Shown: positions 18,124 through 26,969, counted from the first letter of the stretch. The stretch is 55,557 nucleotides of DNA from Holophagae bacterium (GCA_029263455.1 JAJCXM010000036.1:1-55557), one strand, 5' to 3'. The notes: a model not told the origin generated them from the letters alone. Program-made: numbers and translations.

Positions 18124-19105
18124 TGGGAACCTCTATCAGTTTGGATCGTTGATTGCCTGTCACCACGACTTTGTAGAGTCCGGCCTTTAGTAGGATTTCC
18201 GTGTGACTATCTTGAGCCACAAATCGACTGATCTCAGCATTTCGGCCATCGGTTACCATAACTTCTTCGGCGCCGACGAAAGGATCGAGTTCAATGACAA
18301 TTTTCAGCCCCAACGACTGGGGACGCTTGGTAAAAACAAACTCTTTAGCGCTGTCAACTTTGATATCAGGTGCTTCTATGCGAATGTCGCCAGCTACGCG
18401 GTCGATGACATTGTGGATGTAGTCTTTAATTTTCTGACCCGTGATGCAGCCATCAGAATCCGGCGTCGCATGGTCCAGCGCTTCAAGTAAGGCCGTTGTA
18501 AATATGCCTTGGGACTGTCCATTGATGTCCCGTTCGCGCGATGCTTGGCCCCAGCCAGTGGCATAGGCGTAAAAGGTCTTAACCGTATTGGCTTGGGCAC
18601 TACCTTGTAACTCCGCAACCATGGGCGCTCGGATTTTGTGCAATGGGCTGGTGGTACGACAGCAGTCCATAATTAAGGCAATCTCCCGAAAGACCCAGTG
18701 TCGCCGGAACCATTCGGCATACGCGGTGGCGGCCACATGCCATGGCATGACTTGCGTTGCGTTGGCTGTATAGAGGGCAGATTCGTCTACAGACTGAGGA
18801 TCACTAAAGCCATGCCCAGCCATAAAGATGAACAGCCGGTTACCCAGCGGATCGTCATTGATACCTGCATCGACGAACGGTTGAAAGAGATTGGCAACCT
18901 CGTTGAGGATTGGATGCGCGTCGTTGACACCGTTGGGAGCAGGGAATTGTGATGATAACAAAACATGCACGTTGGCCGCTGGAACATCCCCACCATCCGG
19001 TCTCTTTAACCAGTCTGCGAAGCGATTGGCGTCGCCGCATGGACCCTGGAGGTCCGACAGGCCGGGATAGGATTGGATACCGATGACAACGGCAAAGTCC
19101 ATCAT
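18101..19105 (-). CDS. Caspase-like (peptidase C14) protein with C-terminal beta-module
   Basis: 334 aa; ATG at 19105 with a second ATG next to it, 2 bases after the hydrolase stop. Caspase p20-like fold: FAVVIGIQSYPG (strand 1), CGDANRFADWLKR, the catalytic histidine in FIFMAGHGF (H98), and the catalytic cysteine in ALIMDCCRTT (C149 in the D-x-C-R position; C148 is adjacent). A p10-like region follows (FYAYATGWGQ, SQGIFTTALLEALD). Residues 266-327 form a beta-module with GLYKVVVTG, also found twice in the downstream protein. Cytoplasmic. Bacterial caspase homologues act in regulated proteolysis and in defence or cell-death systems; that role is an inference here. Confidence 0.9.
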   Translation of the reverse strand: MMDFAVVIGIQSYPGLSDLQGPCGDANRFADWLKRPDGGDVPAANVHVLLSSQFPAPNGVNDAHPILNEVANLFQPFVDAGINDDPLGNRLFIFMAGHGFSDPQSVDESALYTANATQVMPWHVAATAYAEWFRRHWVFREIALIMDCCRTTSPLHKIRAPMVAELQGSAQANTVKTFYAYATGWGQASRERDINGQSQGIFTTALLEALDHATPDSDGCITGQKIKDYIHNVIDRVAGDIRIEAPDIKVDSAKEFVFTKRPQSLGLKIVIELDPFVGAEEVMVTDGRNAEISRFVAQDSHTEILLKAGLYKVVVTGNQRSKLIEVPNDRHAKL

Positions 19106-19107
19106 GA

Positions 19108-20574
19108 TTAGAATCCCCGTTGAATGATATGGCCAATACTCGCAAGCGTCGCCGCATCATTGTCAAAATCGCCGTGCTTGCGAGAAGCGGTCGTGCGTCC
19201 ATTACCGTCATCAGCGATGGACCAAGCCACGCGCGTGAGCATGTACTCACGAACGGAGGTCATGAAAAGGAAATCAGCGTCGTCATAAACGTTTGGGTCG
19301 TAATAACGCTGCATACCTAGAATCAGGGTATCTGAATTGTCCTCCAGTACTCCAGAAATAAAATACAGCAATGAATGTGGATAGATAATCGGCACCAACG
19401 TGTCTTTACGTTCCAAGTCATCACGCATCGTGAACATCCTTAAATTAGCGATTCGATGACGATGTTGGGCAAGGGTAACGCTGAACTTCTTAGCCGTAAT
19501 AGCCGGTGCTAGGAACATGACGTCGAATGTCTGACCGGCAGGCAACATTGCGTCGGCTGATTCAAGAAACTCTGATATGTAGACGGCGCCTGTACTGTGC
19601 CCCACCAAGCGAATTTTGCTTGGCTGACCCGCATTCATTTGGCGCGCCAATTCCGCAATCAAACACGAACCGCCATACACCTGGGTGTCAGGCTGAAAAC
19701 TGTCCGCCGTATCTTTTTTCATTAGGTCCCATATCAGTTGCCCAGCATTGCCTACGTAGTATTTGCGTAGTAGTTCTTCGACCAAAGTCGCATGAAATCC
19801 GTGATCGCGATCAGAGCGATAACGTTTGATGATTTGAGCAGCCAATACGACAATCGACTTAATAAATTTCGCCGTCGAGAGAAACCCTCGGGCAGCAGGG
19901 TCCGGCCGCTCAATATAGGTGTCTAACTGGTCCGGGTCCATCAGCGTTTCGCTTGAAGCCCTACTGCGTGCACTTCTCTCGCCTTTGGCCGCAGCTAACT
20001 CCTGTGGCGTTAGCAGCCCGTTCGAGATCTCATTCAAACTATTTACAAGCTGTAAATCTTGCGTCAATTCTTGTTCTAAACTCAGCTGCTCAAATCGGGT
20101 AAGTTCTAACGTGTCGCGGTAGTCAGGCTGAAGTTGATCCAGACCAAGGGGATCCTGTTCAAGCTGGCTCACCGCAAGACGTAGGTCGCTGTCATCGACT
20201 TGAGGCAGGGCTTGCGCGTTTCGGTCAGCGACTGACTGGCCTAATTTCCGTTTCACAATTCGAAGCAGTAGCTTGAACAAAAGTTTAAACAATCGCTCGC
20301 GAGCAATCTCAGATAGGTTGTTCTTAAGTATCTCGAAAAGGCCAGCTTCCCAAACAAAAAAGATGGGGTAAACGCCTGCCGCTTGATAAACGGGCAACAA
20401 CCGTTTGGCAATGTCTCTACCAGCCGCGTCATTAACCAAGCCACCGTGAAAATGAAGCAAAAGGCCACCTGGCTGTGCCAATGCACTCGATACCATCGTC
20501 TTGACGGACTGGGCTGTGGTCGCACCCGCCATCTTTCCATCTTTCAGGTGAATGATGTGATCGGAAAGCGCCAT
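19108..20574 (-). CDS. Alpha/beta-hydrolase-like protein (GHSTG)
   Basis: 488 aa, first gene of the caspase operon; ATG at 20574 with GGGG upstream. No signal peptide. LLLHFHGGLVN (38-48) supplies the HGG oxyanion-type motif and IRLVGHSTGAVYISEFL (321-337) the nucleophile elbow with S327; MFLAPAIT follows as the next strand. A C-terminal histidine (H467 in KHGDFDND) could complete the triad. Between them lies a long, mostly helical, charged insertion (about 90-290), much larger than a usual lid. The substrate is unknown: a lipase, esterase or peptidase are all possible. The gene spacing of 2 bases to the caspase gene shows a tight operon. Two abutting dyads precede it. Confidence 0.8.
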   Translation of the reverse strand: MALSDHIIHLKDGKMAGATTAQSVKTMVSSALAQPGGLLLHFHGGLVNDAAGRDIAKRLLPVYQAAGVYPIFFVWEAGLFEILKNNLSEIARERLFKLLFKLLLRIVKRKLGQSVADRNAQALPQVDDSDLRLAVSQLEQDPLGLDQLQPDYRDTLELTRFEQLSLEQELTQDLQLVNSLNEISNGLLTPQELAAAKGERSARSRASSETLMDPDQLDTYIERPDPAARGFLSTAKFIKSIVVLAAQIIKRYRSDRDHGFHATLVEELLRKYYVGNAGQLIWDLMKKDTADSFQPDTQVYGGSCLIAELARQMNAGQPSKIRLVGHSTGAVYISEFLESADAMLPAGQTFDVMFLAPAITAKKFSVTLAQHRHRIANLRMFTMRDDLERKDTLVPIIYPHSLLYFISGVLEDNSDTLILGMQRYYDPNVYDDADFLFMTSVREYMLTRVAWSIADDGNGRTTASRKHGDFDNDAATLASIGHIIQRGF

Positions 20575-20597
20575 TCCAGCCCCTTTTCATCTTTTTT

Positions 20598-20633
20598 TAG
20601 AATTATCGTATTCTACACACTATACAATAGTGT
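20598..20633. promoter_or_regulatory. Two abutting perfect dyads upstream of the caspase operon
   Basis: TAGAAT-N6-ATTCTA (20598-20615) and ACACTAT-N3-ATAGTGT (20617-20633) are both perfect inverted repeats, one base apart, 24 bases upstream of the first start codon of the hydrolase-caspase operon. On the minus strand they also contain -10-like hexamers (TAGAAT, GATAAT). This layout suits an operator pair overlapping the promoter. The protein that would bind is not known. Confidence 0.5.
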
Positions 20634-20739
20634 TACAGATGAACAAACACAACCCCGAAAGGACGAAAATGGGCTGACCTCAATGCTTATGTTTCACAAG
20701 TTAAGGGAATTCGATGATCGCCGACTCGGCTGACGTGTT

Positions 20740-23136
20740 CTAGGGGCTTGGTTGGGCGGCGAGATCTGAGCGCAGACTTCTTGATTCTGCCTCCAAAATT
20801 TCAGCGTCATGGGCGCGACCGGCGCCCCTAAGTACAGTTACGACCAAGTCCATACAAGACAGCGTGAATGGATGCGCCTGGCCCATTGCTTGTCGGCTAC
20901 GTTCCACCAATTCGGACCCACGTTCAGCCGCTTGATCAAATTCACCACGGTCATAAAGGATTTTTACCAGCGCCCACATGGTCTTAAGGCAAAACGGATG
21001 GTCGCTACCCAGGCCCTTAAAACAACGATCGATTAGCTGAGTCAATTGCTCTTTGGCTTCCTCTGTCTTGCCGGATTTTCCCAAGGTATAGGCTAAATTG
21101 AACATGCCGAACAAGCGATCTGGATGATCCTCACCCAAAATCTTCTGCTCAAGCGCAACCACGTCTCGTAGTACGGGGAGCGCTTCATCAAATCTTTGTT
21201 GCTGAGAAAGTACGACCGCCAAAGAGTTCATCAGACTAATGGTCTCGCGATGTGCTTTTCCATATCGGGCTTGAGCAACTTCAAGTACCTCGCGCAGTGT
21301 TTCTTCCGCCTCAGCATATTGTCCGAGTGACGTTAAAGAACTGGCTAGCGAGTTGACAGCAGCCACGGTTTGAGAGTGGTCTGGGCCCAATACCCGACGA
21401 CTGGTAACGATCAAATCTCGATAAAGCGAAACGGCCTCGTCCAATCGGCCTAAAGCCATGAGCGAATGCCCATAACCCATCATTGCCACCAGATGATCTG
21501 GATCTTCGACCCTTGCGGCCAGGCGGTCCATTTCGATGATCGCGCTTTGTAGCTGTTCTGCCTCTTCATAACGGCCCATTGAATAGAGCGTGTCAGCTAA
21601 ATTGTTTTGTATGTCTAGCGTTTGTATGTGACTGGCACCCAGTATCCGGGTCGACCGCCTTAGCAAATCGCGCTGCAGAACTAAGGCCTCATCGAATCGA
21701 CCAAAAAAACACGTGGCAGTTGCCACATTGTTAGCCGCAATGAGTGTTTGGAGATGGTCCGCGCCGAACACACGTTGACTGGTCGCCTGTAATTCTGTAG
21801 CTACTTGATAGGACTCCTCGTAAAGACCCAAAGCGAGCAGCACAAGGAATAATTCACTGCGGGTAGTTAATGTCTGCTCATGGTTGGGTCCCAGTTGGTC
21901 ATTTCTGATGCGAAGGGCTTCGTTCAAATGTTGTTGGCTTCTTTTATAGTCACCAAGCGCGTGATACACACTGCCGAACGACTGATGAAGATCCCCGCGA
22001 ATATCTGGATATGCTTCGAAATCACGGTCTATATCAGGAGCCGTGTCGTTGAGCAGGTCGATCACCTTGAGATCGATACCTGCGTTGCGCGGATCCACCT
22101 CGATTAGCATGTCCTGCAAAAAGCGGTTGATTTCTTGTGACGCACGTACGGCTTGTCGGGCCCGGTAAAACCCGATTGAGGAAAGGACCGTACCCAAAAC
22201 CAACACCAAAACGAATGCCGCCATCGCCCATCTACGCAAGTGCCTTTTTGGTTTTTCGATGATCCAACGAAGTCGGGTCGCGCATTCTTGTGCGGTCATT
22301 CGTTGTGCCGGTGATTCGCTCTTTTGACGCAGGATTAACCGAGTCAGGTCATCGTCCAGACCCTTGATTTCCACCGTTTCACCATTCATAGCTCGCCACA
22401 ATAGCGCTTCCTCGGTGAGACCAGCCGGATAAGGATTGCTATTGGTAAATAGTTCCTGCATCAATAGACCGAACGAGTACATGTCACTGGCTGGCGAGGC
22501 TGGCTCTCCACGTGCCTGTTCGGGACTCATATAACGAATGGTCCCCTTAATGGTGCCTAGCTTGGTTTTGAGCACAGCAGACATACTTTCGGTGAGTTTT
22601 TCTTGACCAAATGGCAACATCTCAAGAGTTGGGGCATGTTGATCTACCTTGGAACTAGCTAAACCGAAATCGAGGATTTTGATTGTCCCGTCATTGGTTA
22701 ACATGATGTTCTCGGGTTTGAGATCGCGATGGGTGACACCGCCGGCATGTGCAGCCGCCAAGGCTTTGCAAATATCAAGCACCATGCGCAGCTTTTCGGA
22801 AAAACGATGACTGCGTTTCATCCCCTCGCGTAGATTGACGCCTTCCAAGAGCTCCATGACGATGAAGTCGCCTTCTGGTTGCTGGATCAAATCATAGAGA
22901 CGACAAATGTTGGGATGTTCGAGCTTTGATAGGATCTTGGCTTCGTGAAGCAATCTTGCCTGGGCATGCTCCATTAGGCGCCGGTCGCGATGTACGGCCT
23001 TAACCGCTACTCTGCGTTCGAGCTTTTCGTCGTAGCCGACGTAGACTTCACCCATTCCGCCCGCGCCCAGGTGGTCCACAATGCGGATCGGACCGATATT
23101 TGTACCAAGAAGTGGATCCAATTCATCTTCCGTCAA
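20740..23136 (-). CDS. Ser/Thr protein kinase with C-terminal kinesin-light-chain-type TPR array
   Basis: 798 aa; TTG start at 23136 with an in-frame stop just upstream and no clear ribosome site, so the exact start is unsure. Hanks kinase at about 17-290: glycine loop GAGGMGEVY (24-32), K46, HRDLKPEN (136-143), DFG (156-158), GTIRYMSPEQ. A 35-residue insertion sits between DFG and the activation-loop end. One membrane helix (303-323) places the C-terminal half outside the cytoplasm. Residues about 350-798 hold nine or ten TPRs of the KLC type, about 42 aa each, with repeated LGxxHxxTL joints. TPRs probably bind proteins. Same strand as, and 165 bp upstream of, the caspase operon; functional coupling is possible but unproven. 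Confidence 0.9.
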   Translation of the reverse strand: MTEDELDPLLGTNIGPIRIVDHLGAGGMGEVYVGYDEKLERRVAVKAVHRDRRLMEHAQARLLHEAKILSKLEHPNICRLYDLIQQPEGDFIVMELLEGVNLREGMKRSHRFSEKLRMVLDICKALAAAHAGGVTHRDLKPENIMLTNDGTIKILDFGLASSKVDQHAPTLEMLPFGQEKLTESMSAVLKTKLGTIKGTIRYMSPEQARGEPASPASDMYSFGLLMQELFTNSNPYPAGLTEEALLWRAMNGETVEIKGLDDDLTRLILRQKSESPAQRMTAQECATRLRWIIEKPKRHLRRWAMAAFVLVLVLGTVLSSIGFYRARQAVRASQEINRFLQDMLIEVDPRNAGIDLKVIDLLNDTAPDIDRDFEAYPDIRGDLHQSFGSVYHALGDYKRSQQHLNEALRIRNDQLGPNHEQTLTTRSELFLVLLALGLYEESYQVATELQATSQRVFGADHLQTLIAANNVATATCFFGRFDEALVLQRDLLRRSTRILGASHIQTLDIQNNLADTLYSMGRYEEAEQLQSAIIEMDRLAARVEDPDHLVAMMGYGHSLMALGRLDEAVSLYRDLIVTSRRVLGPDHSQTVAAVNSLASSLTSLGQYAEAEETLREVLEVAQARYGKAHRETISLMNSLAVVLSQQQRFDEALPVLRDVVALEQKILGEDHPDRLFGMFNLAYTLGKSGKTEEAKEQLTQLIDRCFKGLGSDHPFCLKTMWALVKILYDRGEFDQAAERGSELVERSRQAMGQAHPFTLSCMDLVVTVLRGAGRAHDAEILEAESRSLRSDLAAQPSP

Positions 23137-23428
23137 GTTGCGTTCGCATCATCATAGCCCTTGAAACGAAAGAACACGACTTGTGATTGTTTGCAAGATG
23201 CAGGTCAGCCCCTGGCTCTGAGGAGCTTGTCGTTCGCTCTAACGAGCACCCGAGATCCTTCCAGCATCACGATCCTACAAAAGCAAATCCGGTCATGAGC
23301 CCGACGGAGGCGTTAGCTGCCCTAGCCCGATCACAAACAACACGCGCAGTCACGCAAGCTAACCGAAAACTTGAACGATTTCGGTCAAATGAGACGTGGA
23401 AGTATGTTGTGAGCCTCGAGTACTTGGA

Positions 23429-24187
23429 TTACTTTTTTGGAATCGACTTCTTGAGGACAGCTTTACGTTTAGATTTCACTTCCTTCAATAGTTGACTGGT
23501 GCTGGTTTCAATCTTTTCGATGTCAAACAGATGCCATGTCGTAGAAAGCTCGCCTAAGTTGCGATCCAGGTTTCGTAGAAAGAGTTTGGATTCTACTGGG
23601 TCTCGGCGTTCAATGAATCGCCGATATCCGCTGATAGTATTTAAATCATTAAGTAGGACCATGGCTTTGTTCGGAATCTCCGGCGCGTTCTCTGATTCCT
23701 CGTTGTGGCACTGTTCGCATACCTCTGCGACCGTATTGACATTGAGTTTGCGAGAGTTGAGAGAACCGTGACACGTGACACAATTGGGGCCGCGCCTGTC
23801 AGCATCCTTCTTGGTCAAATGCTGGTAGTGATTGCTCTTAATATAAGCCTGCAGAAGGTCGTCGTGGCAGGTTCCACAAGTGTCAGGTATGTTCTGGAAA
23901 TCAACCGATCGCGACTTCGAATCAGGCGACATGCGTGAAACGTGGGCGGCTTCCTTGTCCTTGGCTTTGGCATTTCCACCATGGCAGTCGACACAAACAA
24001 TGTCTTCCTGTCCGTGGATAGAGGCTCGCCAATCCTGGAAATAGTCGTAGAGTTTCTTGTCGGTCACCAAAAAATCTTCTGATTTGTGGCAATCGATACA
24101 ACTGTCGCCGGTCACCGTTGTTTGCGAAAACAGTGGCAATCCGATAAGGCAGGCAACGAACACAATGAAGTGTCTTCTTTTAAACAT
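23429..24187 (-). CDS. Periplasmic pentaheme cytochrome c
   Basis: 252 aa with signal peptide (RRHFIVFVACLIGLPLFS). Five CxxCH haem-attachment motifs: C30 (CIDCH), C65 (CVDCH), C104 (CGTCH), C136 (CVTCH), C157 (CEQCH). Extra histidines between them (for example H58, H82, H120, H123) could be distal ligands. The C-terminal 80 residues lack haem motifs and are helical and basic, perhaps a docking surface. Last gene of the four-gene electron-transfer unit, 27 bp after the NrfD-like gene. It should carry electrons between the membrane complex and a periplasmic or outer-membrane partner not encoded here. Confidence 0.9.
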   Translation of the reverse strand: MFKRRHFIVFVACLIGLPLFSQTTVTGDSCIDCHKSEDFLVTDKKLYDYFQDWRASIHGQEDIVCVDCHGGNAKAKDKEAAHVSRMSPDSKSRSVDFQNIPDTCGTCHDDLLQAYIKSNHYQHLTKKDADRRGPNCVTCHGSLNSRKLNVNTVAEVCEQCHNEESENAPEIPNKAMVLLNDLNTISGYRRFIERRDPVESKLFLRNLDRNLGELSTTWHLFDIEKIETSTSQLLKEVKSKRKAVLKKSIPKK

Positions 24188-24214
24188 GATTCACCTTCTC
24201 TATCAAGTCAGGCT

Positions 24215-25432
24215 CTAAGCCAATTCGCTTGATTTGTACTTTAGGCGGTCCGTTTCGATCTTGATCGTGACTTTGGCTAGAATAGTAAATACCAGAATCC
24301 CAAACGCCCAGATTCCAAAACTCACCAAGCTCTCCGTCATGGTTGGTAAATACCCAAAGACTTCGCCAAGAGGGGTGGGCGTGAATCCAGGTATGATGAG
24401 ACCCATGCCTTTTTCAATCCAAATACCCACGATCGCCAAGACGCAGGCAATTGCCAGTAAATTGGAATTCTCTCTAAGCTTATGCACCATTAAGATCACC
24501 ACGGCGACGATCTCGATGAACAATGCGCCCCAAATCCAAGGAACCAAAGCGTTCTGCCCGTCTGCACCAAAGAACAGAAATTGAGCCGACGCTGAATGTT
24601 CGGTGGGCGCGTAGAATTCAGTGAATAGCTCTGTGCCAACCATGAAAAGATTGATTTGAAGGGCGACGGCTGTGATCAGAGCCAACAGTTTCTGTACGCT
24701 GGTATTAACTTTGAAATCCGTTTCTCGGTCTATGACGCGAAAGGCCAGGACCATAAATGCGGGACCGGCAGTAAAGGCTGATGCAATAAAACGGGGACCA
24801 AGAAGTGCTGTGTTCCAAAAAGGACGACCTGGATTGCCAATGAACAAGAATGCAGTCACCGTGTGAATGGATATAGCCCAGAAGATAGCGATAAGGATTG
24901 CGGGAAAATAGACGCGAATATCGGGTTTCTTTCCCATATATCGGTGGTAGGTGATGTACCACGGAATGGTGATATTCAGAAATAGATAACCCGACAAAAC
25001 CACAACGTCCCAGGCCAACATAGATTGTGGCCAATTGAGACGTCCCACGAATGGAATCATGTGCCAGAATCGCAGTGGCTGACCCAGATCAACGGTTACA
25101 AACAACATGCACATGAGGCATGCGGCAACAGCCACGCCCTCCGCCAGCAAAACCACAGATCGAGCAGCTTGATTATGAAAAATATAGGCGGGGATAACCA
25201 ACATGACTGCGGCAGCCGCCAATCCCACAAGAAAGGTGAAGTTCGCGATATAGATGCCCCAAGACACTTGATCGCTCATTCCGGTAACGATGAGACCATT
25301 TGTAAACTGGTTCCAATAGGCAATAGCGCCGACCAAACAGACTGCAATCAGACACGATAGCCACAACCAATAGCGGCGGCTCCCTTGAAACGCCTCCTTG
25401 GTGCAATCTTTAATGAATTGAATTCCGCTCAA
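24215..25432 (-). CDS. NrfD/PsrC-family quinone-interacting membrane subunit
   Basis: 405 aa from a TTG at 25432. The choice rests on a strong GGAGGAGGG just upstream, which begins directly after the stop of the Fe-S gene; an in-frame TTG at 25465 would overlap that gene and lacks a ribosome site. About ten membrane helices with the NrfD landmarks: SWGIYIANFTFLVGLAAA, LGQPLRFWHMIP, MLAWDVVVLSGYL, a SIHTVTAFL helix, and EKGMGLIIPGF near the end. Members (PsrC, DsrP, ActC/F, HybB-like) oxidise or reduce quinol at the membrane surface and contact a four-cluster Fe-S subunit, here the upstream gene. It binds no haem itself. Confidence 0.9.
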   Translation of the reverse strand: MSGIQFIKDCTKEAFQGSRRYWLWLSCLIAVCLVGAIAYWNQFTNGLIVTGMSDQVSWGIYIANFTFLVGLAAAAVMLVIPAYIFHNQAARSVVLLAEGVAVAACLMCMLFVTVDLGQPLRFWHMIPFVGRLNWPQSMLAWDVVVLSGYLFLNITIPWYITYHRYMGKKPDIRVYFPAILIAIFWAISIHTVTAFLFIGNPGRPFWNTALLGPRFIASAFTAGPAFMVLAFRVIDRETDFKVNTSVQKLLALITAVALQINLFMVGTELFTEFYAPTEHSASAQFLFFGADGQNALVPWIWGALFIEIVAVVILMVHKLRENSNLLAIACVLAIVGIWIEKGMGLIIPGFTPTPLGEVFGYLPTMTESLVSFGIWAFGILVFTILAKVTIKIETDRLKYKSSELA

Positions 25433-25446
25433 GGACAGCCCTCCTC

Positions 25447-26376
25447 CTAGTCGGCGTAATACCAAAACTTGGGTTCGGTGTTGAGGTCCTCTTTGAGTCT
25501 AAAGACCTTCTTGTTGGCCAGGATGTAGCGAATCTCGCTATCGGGATCCAGCAAGTTTCCAAAAACCCGCGCCCCTGTCGGGCAGGCTTCCTGGCAGGCA
25601 GGCAATTGCTGTTTGCGAACGCGATGAAGGCAAAACGTGCATTTTTCCATGACACCTTTTTCACGAGGACGATTACTCAGATAGTGAGTCTGTGTGTTTA
25701 AACTTTCGGCAGGTATCACCGGCTCATTCCAATTGAATTTACGTGCCCAGTATGGACAAGCCGCCTGGCAATAACGGCAACCAATACACCAGTCATAATC
25801 GATGACAACGATTCCGTCTGGCTCCTGCCAGGTAGCTTCAACTGGACATGCTTTGACACAGGGCGGGTTTTCGCATTGCTGACATTGGACTGGAAGGTAG
25901 AAATGGTCGGGCTTAGGAACTTCGCCAGCGTAGTAATGGTCGGCGTGTTCAAGATTCATGGTCCCGTCAGGTATTTCCAAAACGCGGATGTACTGAATTT
26001 CTGAGTCACGGCTTTGATTGTTTTCTTCGACACAAGCGCTGACACAGTCGCGATAGCCCCTGCATCGCGAGAGATTAAGCGCATATCCAAAGAGCGTGTT
26101 AGGCAGAGCCGAAGTAGCTTCAACTCGAACATCCTGTTTGTACTTTTCTTTGTATTTTCTTTCCATGCGCGCAAGTGTTTCGCCAACTTCATCTGGTGAA
26201 AGCCGAGAAAAGTGGTTCTGAAAAAGGCCGCCAAGTGTGTCGACAATGGTGCGCCGAGTATTCTCGTCGGTTAATTTATTGGCCGCCGCGGTCAGACTCG
26301 CTCCTCCCGCGGTCAAACCCAGAACCTGTAGTAACCTTCGGCGAGTAATCTGCTTTCTCGATTGTTTTTCACTCAT
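25447..26376 (-). CDS. TAT-exported four-cluster Fe-S protein (NrfC/DsrO-like)
   Basis: 309 aa. Twin-arginine leader TRRRLLQVLG (11-20) and an alanine-rich c-region. Cysteine groups for four [4Fe-4S] clusters: CRGYRDCVSAC (105-115), CQQCENPPCVKACP (165-178), CIGCRYCQAACP (197-208), and CTFC...CQEACP (246-266). This is the ferredoxin subunit that sits on an NrfD-like partner facing the periplasm and relays electrons to or from cytochromes. The 5' end overlaps the tetraheme gene by 8 bases and the 3' end abuts the NrfD gene, so the stoichiometric complex is probably co-translated. Confidence 0.9.
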   Translation of the reverse strand: MSEKQSRKQITRRRLLQVLGLTAGGASLTAAANKLTDENTRRTIVDTLGGLFQNHFSRLSPDEVGETLARMERKYKEKYKQDVRVEATSALPNTLFGYALNLSRCRGYRDCVSACVEENNQSRDSEIQYIRVLEIPDGTMNLEHADHYYAGEVPKPDHFYLPVQCQQCENPPCVKACPVEATWQEPDGIVVIDYDWCIGCRYCQAACPYWARKFNWNEPVIPAESLNTQTHYLSNRPREKGVMEKCTFCLHRVRKQQLPACQEACPTGARVFGNLLDPDSEIRYILANKKVFRLKEDLNTEPKFWYYAD

Positions 26377-26959
26377 GTTCTACTCCGCCGATGTCTTGAT
26401 GTACGGAAGTCGCCGTCAGACCCGTGCGTGCTTGGGGCGGCTGCCACGCCTCTCGCGGCTTAAAGTTAGGGCTGTGCACGTCATGACATTCGGCACAGGC
26501 TACGATCTGGCGAACGCCTGTCCAAGACTGGAGTCGTTTTCCGTGCGCCCCATACATGAAATCCGTTTGCTGCTGATAATGGCAATCCCCGCACAGCAGA
26601 TGAGATTCATCGAAAGCGATTAGTTGGCCTCCGCGATTCACTAGCATGTCGCGATTCTCGGAGTCGTGACACGCAAGACACCAGAATCGTTGCTTTCCGT
26701 GATCAAACGCCAAGTCATCGTGTTCGTCATCCAGTTTACGCATGCGCGGATTAGACTTCTGCGAGTCGTTATCGTGGCAATCACTGCATGGGTAGTAGCC
26801 GTTATCTTCTAGAACAGGAACGCGTTTGCTTACGACGAAAGGCGGAGGCGACTTGGCCTCTGTGTCGTCATTGTTCCAAGCAAAAGGGCCAGCGTCTAAC
26901 ACGAGACAGACGGTCGGTATGACCAAACTCACTGCCAACCAAACCAGTCTCTGGCGCAT
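26369..26959 (-). CDS. Tetraheme cytochrome c
   Basis: 196 aa; ATG at 26959 with GAGGTGG four bases upstream. An uncleaved or cleaved N-terminal hydrophobic segment (7-24) exports the protein. Four CxxCH motifs: C58 (CSDCH), C94 (CLACH), C123 (CGDCH), C155 (CAECH). First gene of the cytochrome / Fe-S / NrfD / cytochrome unit. A tetraheme cytochrome together with Fe-S and NrfD subunits matches Geobacter Cbc4-type and Qrc-like complexes, in which the cytochrome exchanges electrons with other periplasmic cytochromes. No Mo-bisPGD subunit is encoded nearby. A 14-bp dyad lies directly upstream. Confidence 0.9.
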   Translation of the reverse strand: MRQRLVWLAVSLVIPTVCLVLDAGPFAWNNDDTEAKSPPPFVVSKRVPVLEDNGYYPCSDCHDNDSQKSNPRMRKLDDEHDDLAFDHGKQRFWCLACHDSENRDMLVNRGGQLIAFDESHLLCGDCHYQQQTDFMYGAHGKRLQSWTGVRQIVACAECHDVHSPNFKPREAWQPPQARTGLTATSVHQDIGGVEHE

Positions 26960-26969
26960 CAGGCCACCT

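Noticed and set aside
16586-20739. Annotating the caspase operon as a known defence system
   Set aside because: The modules are suggestive, but no named system with this exact trio could be matched from sequence alone, so only an inference is given.
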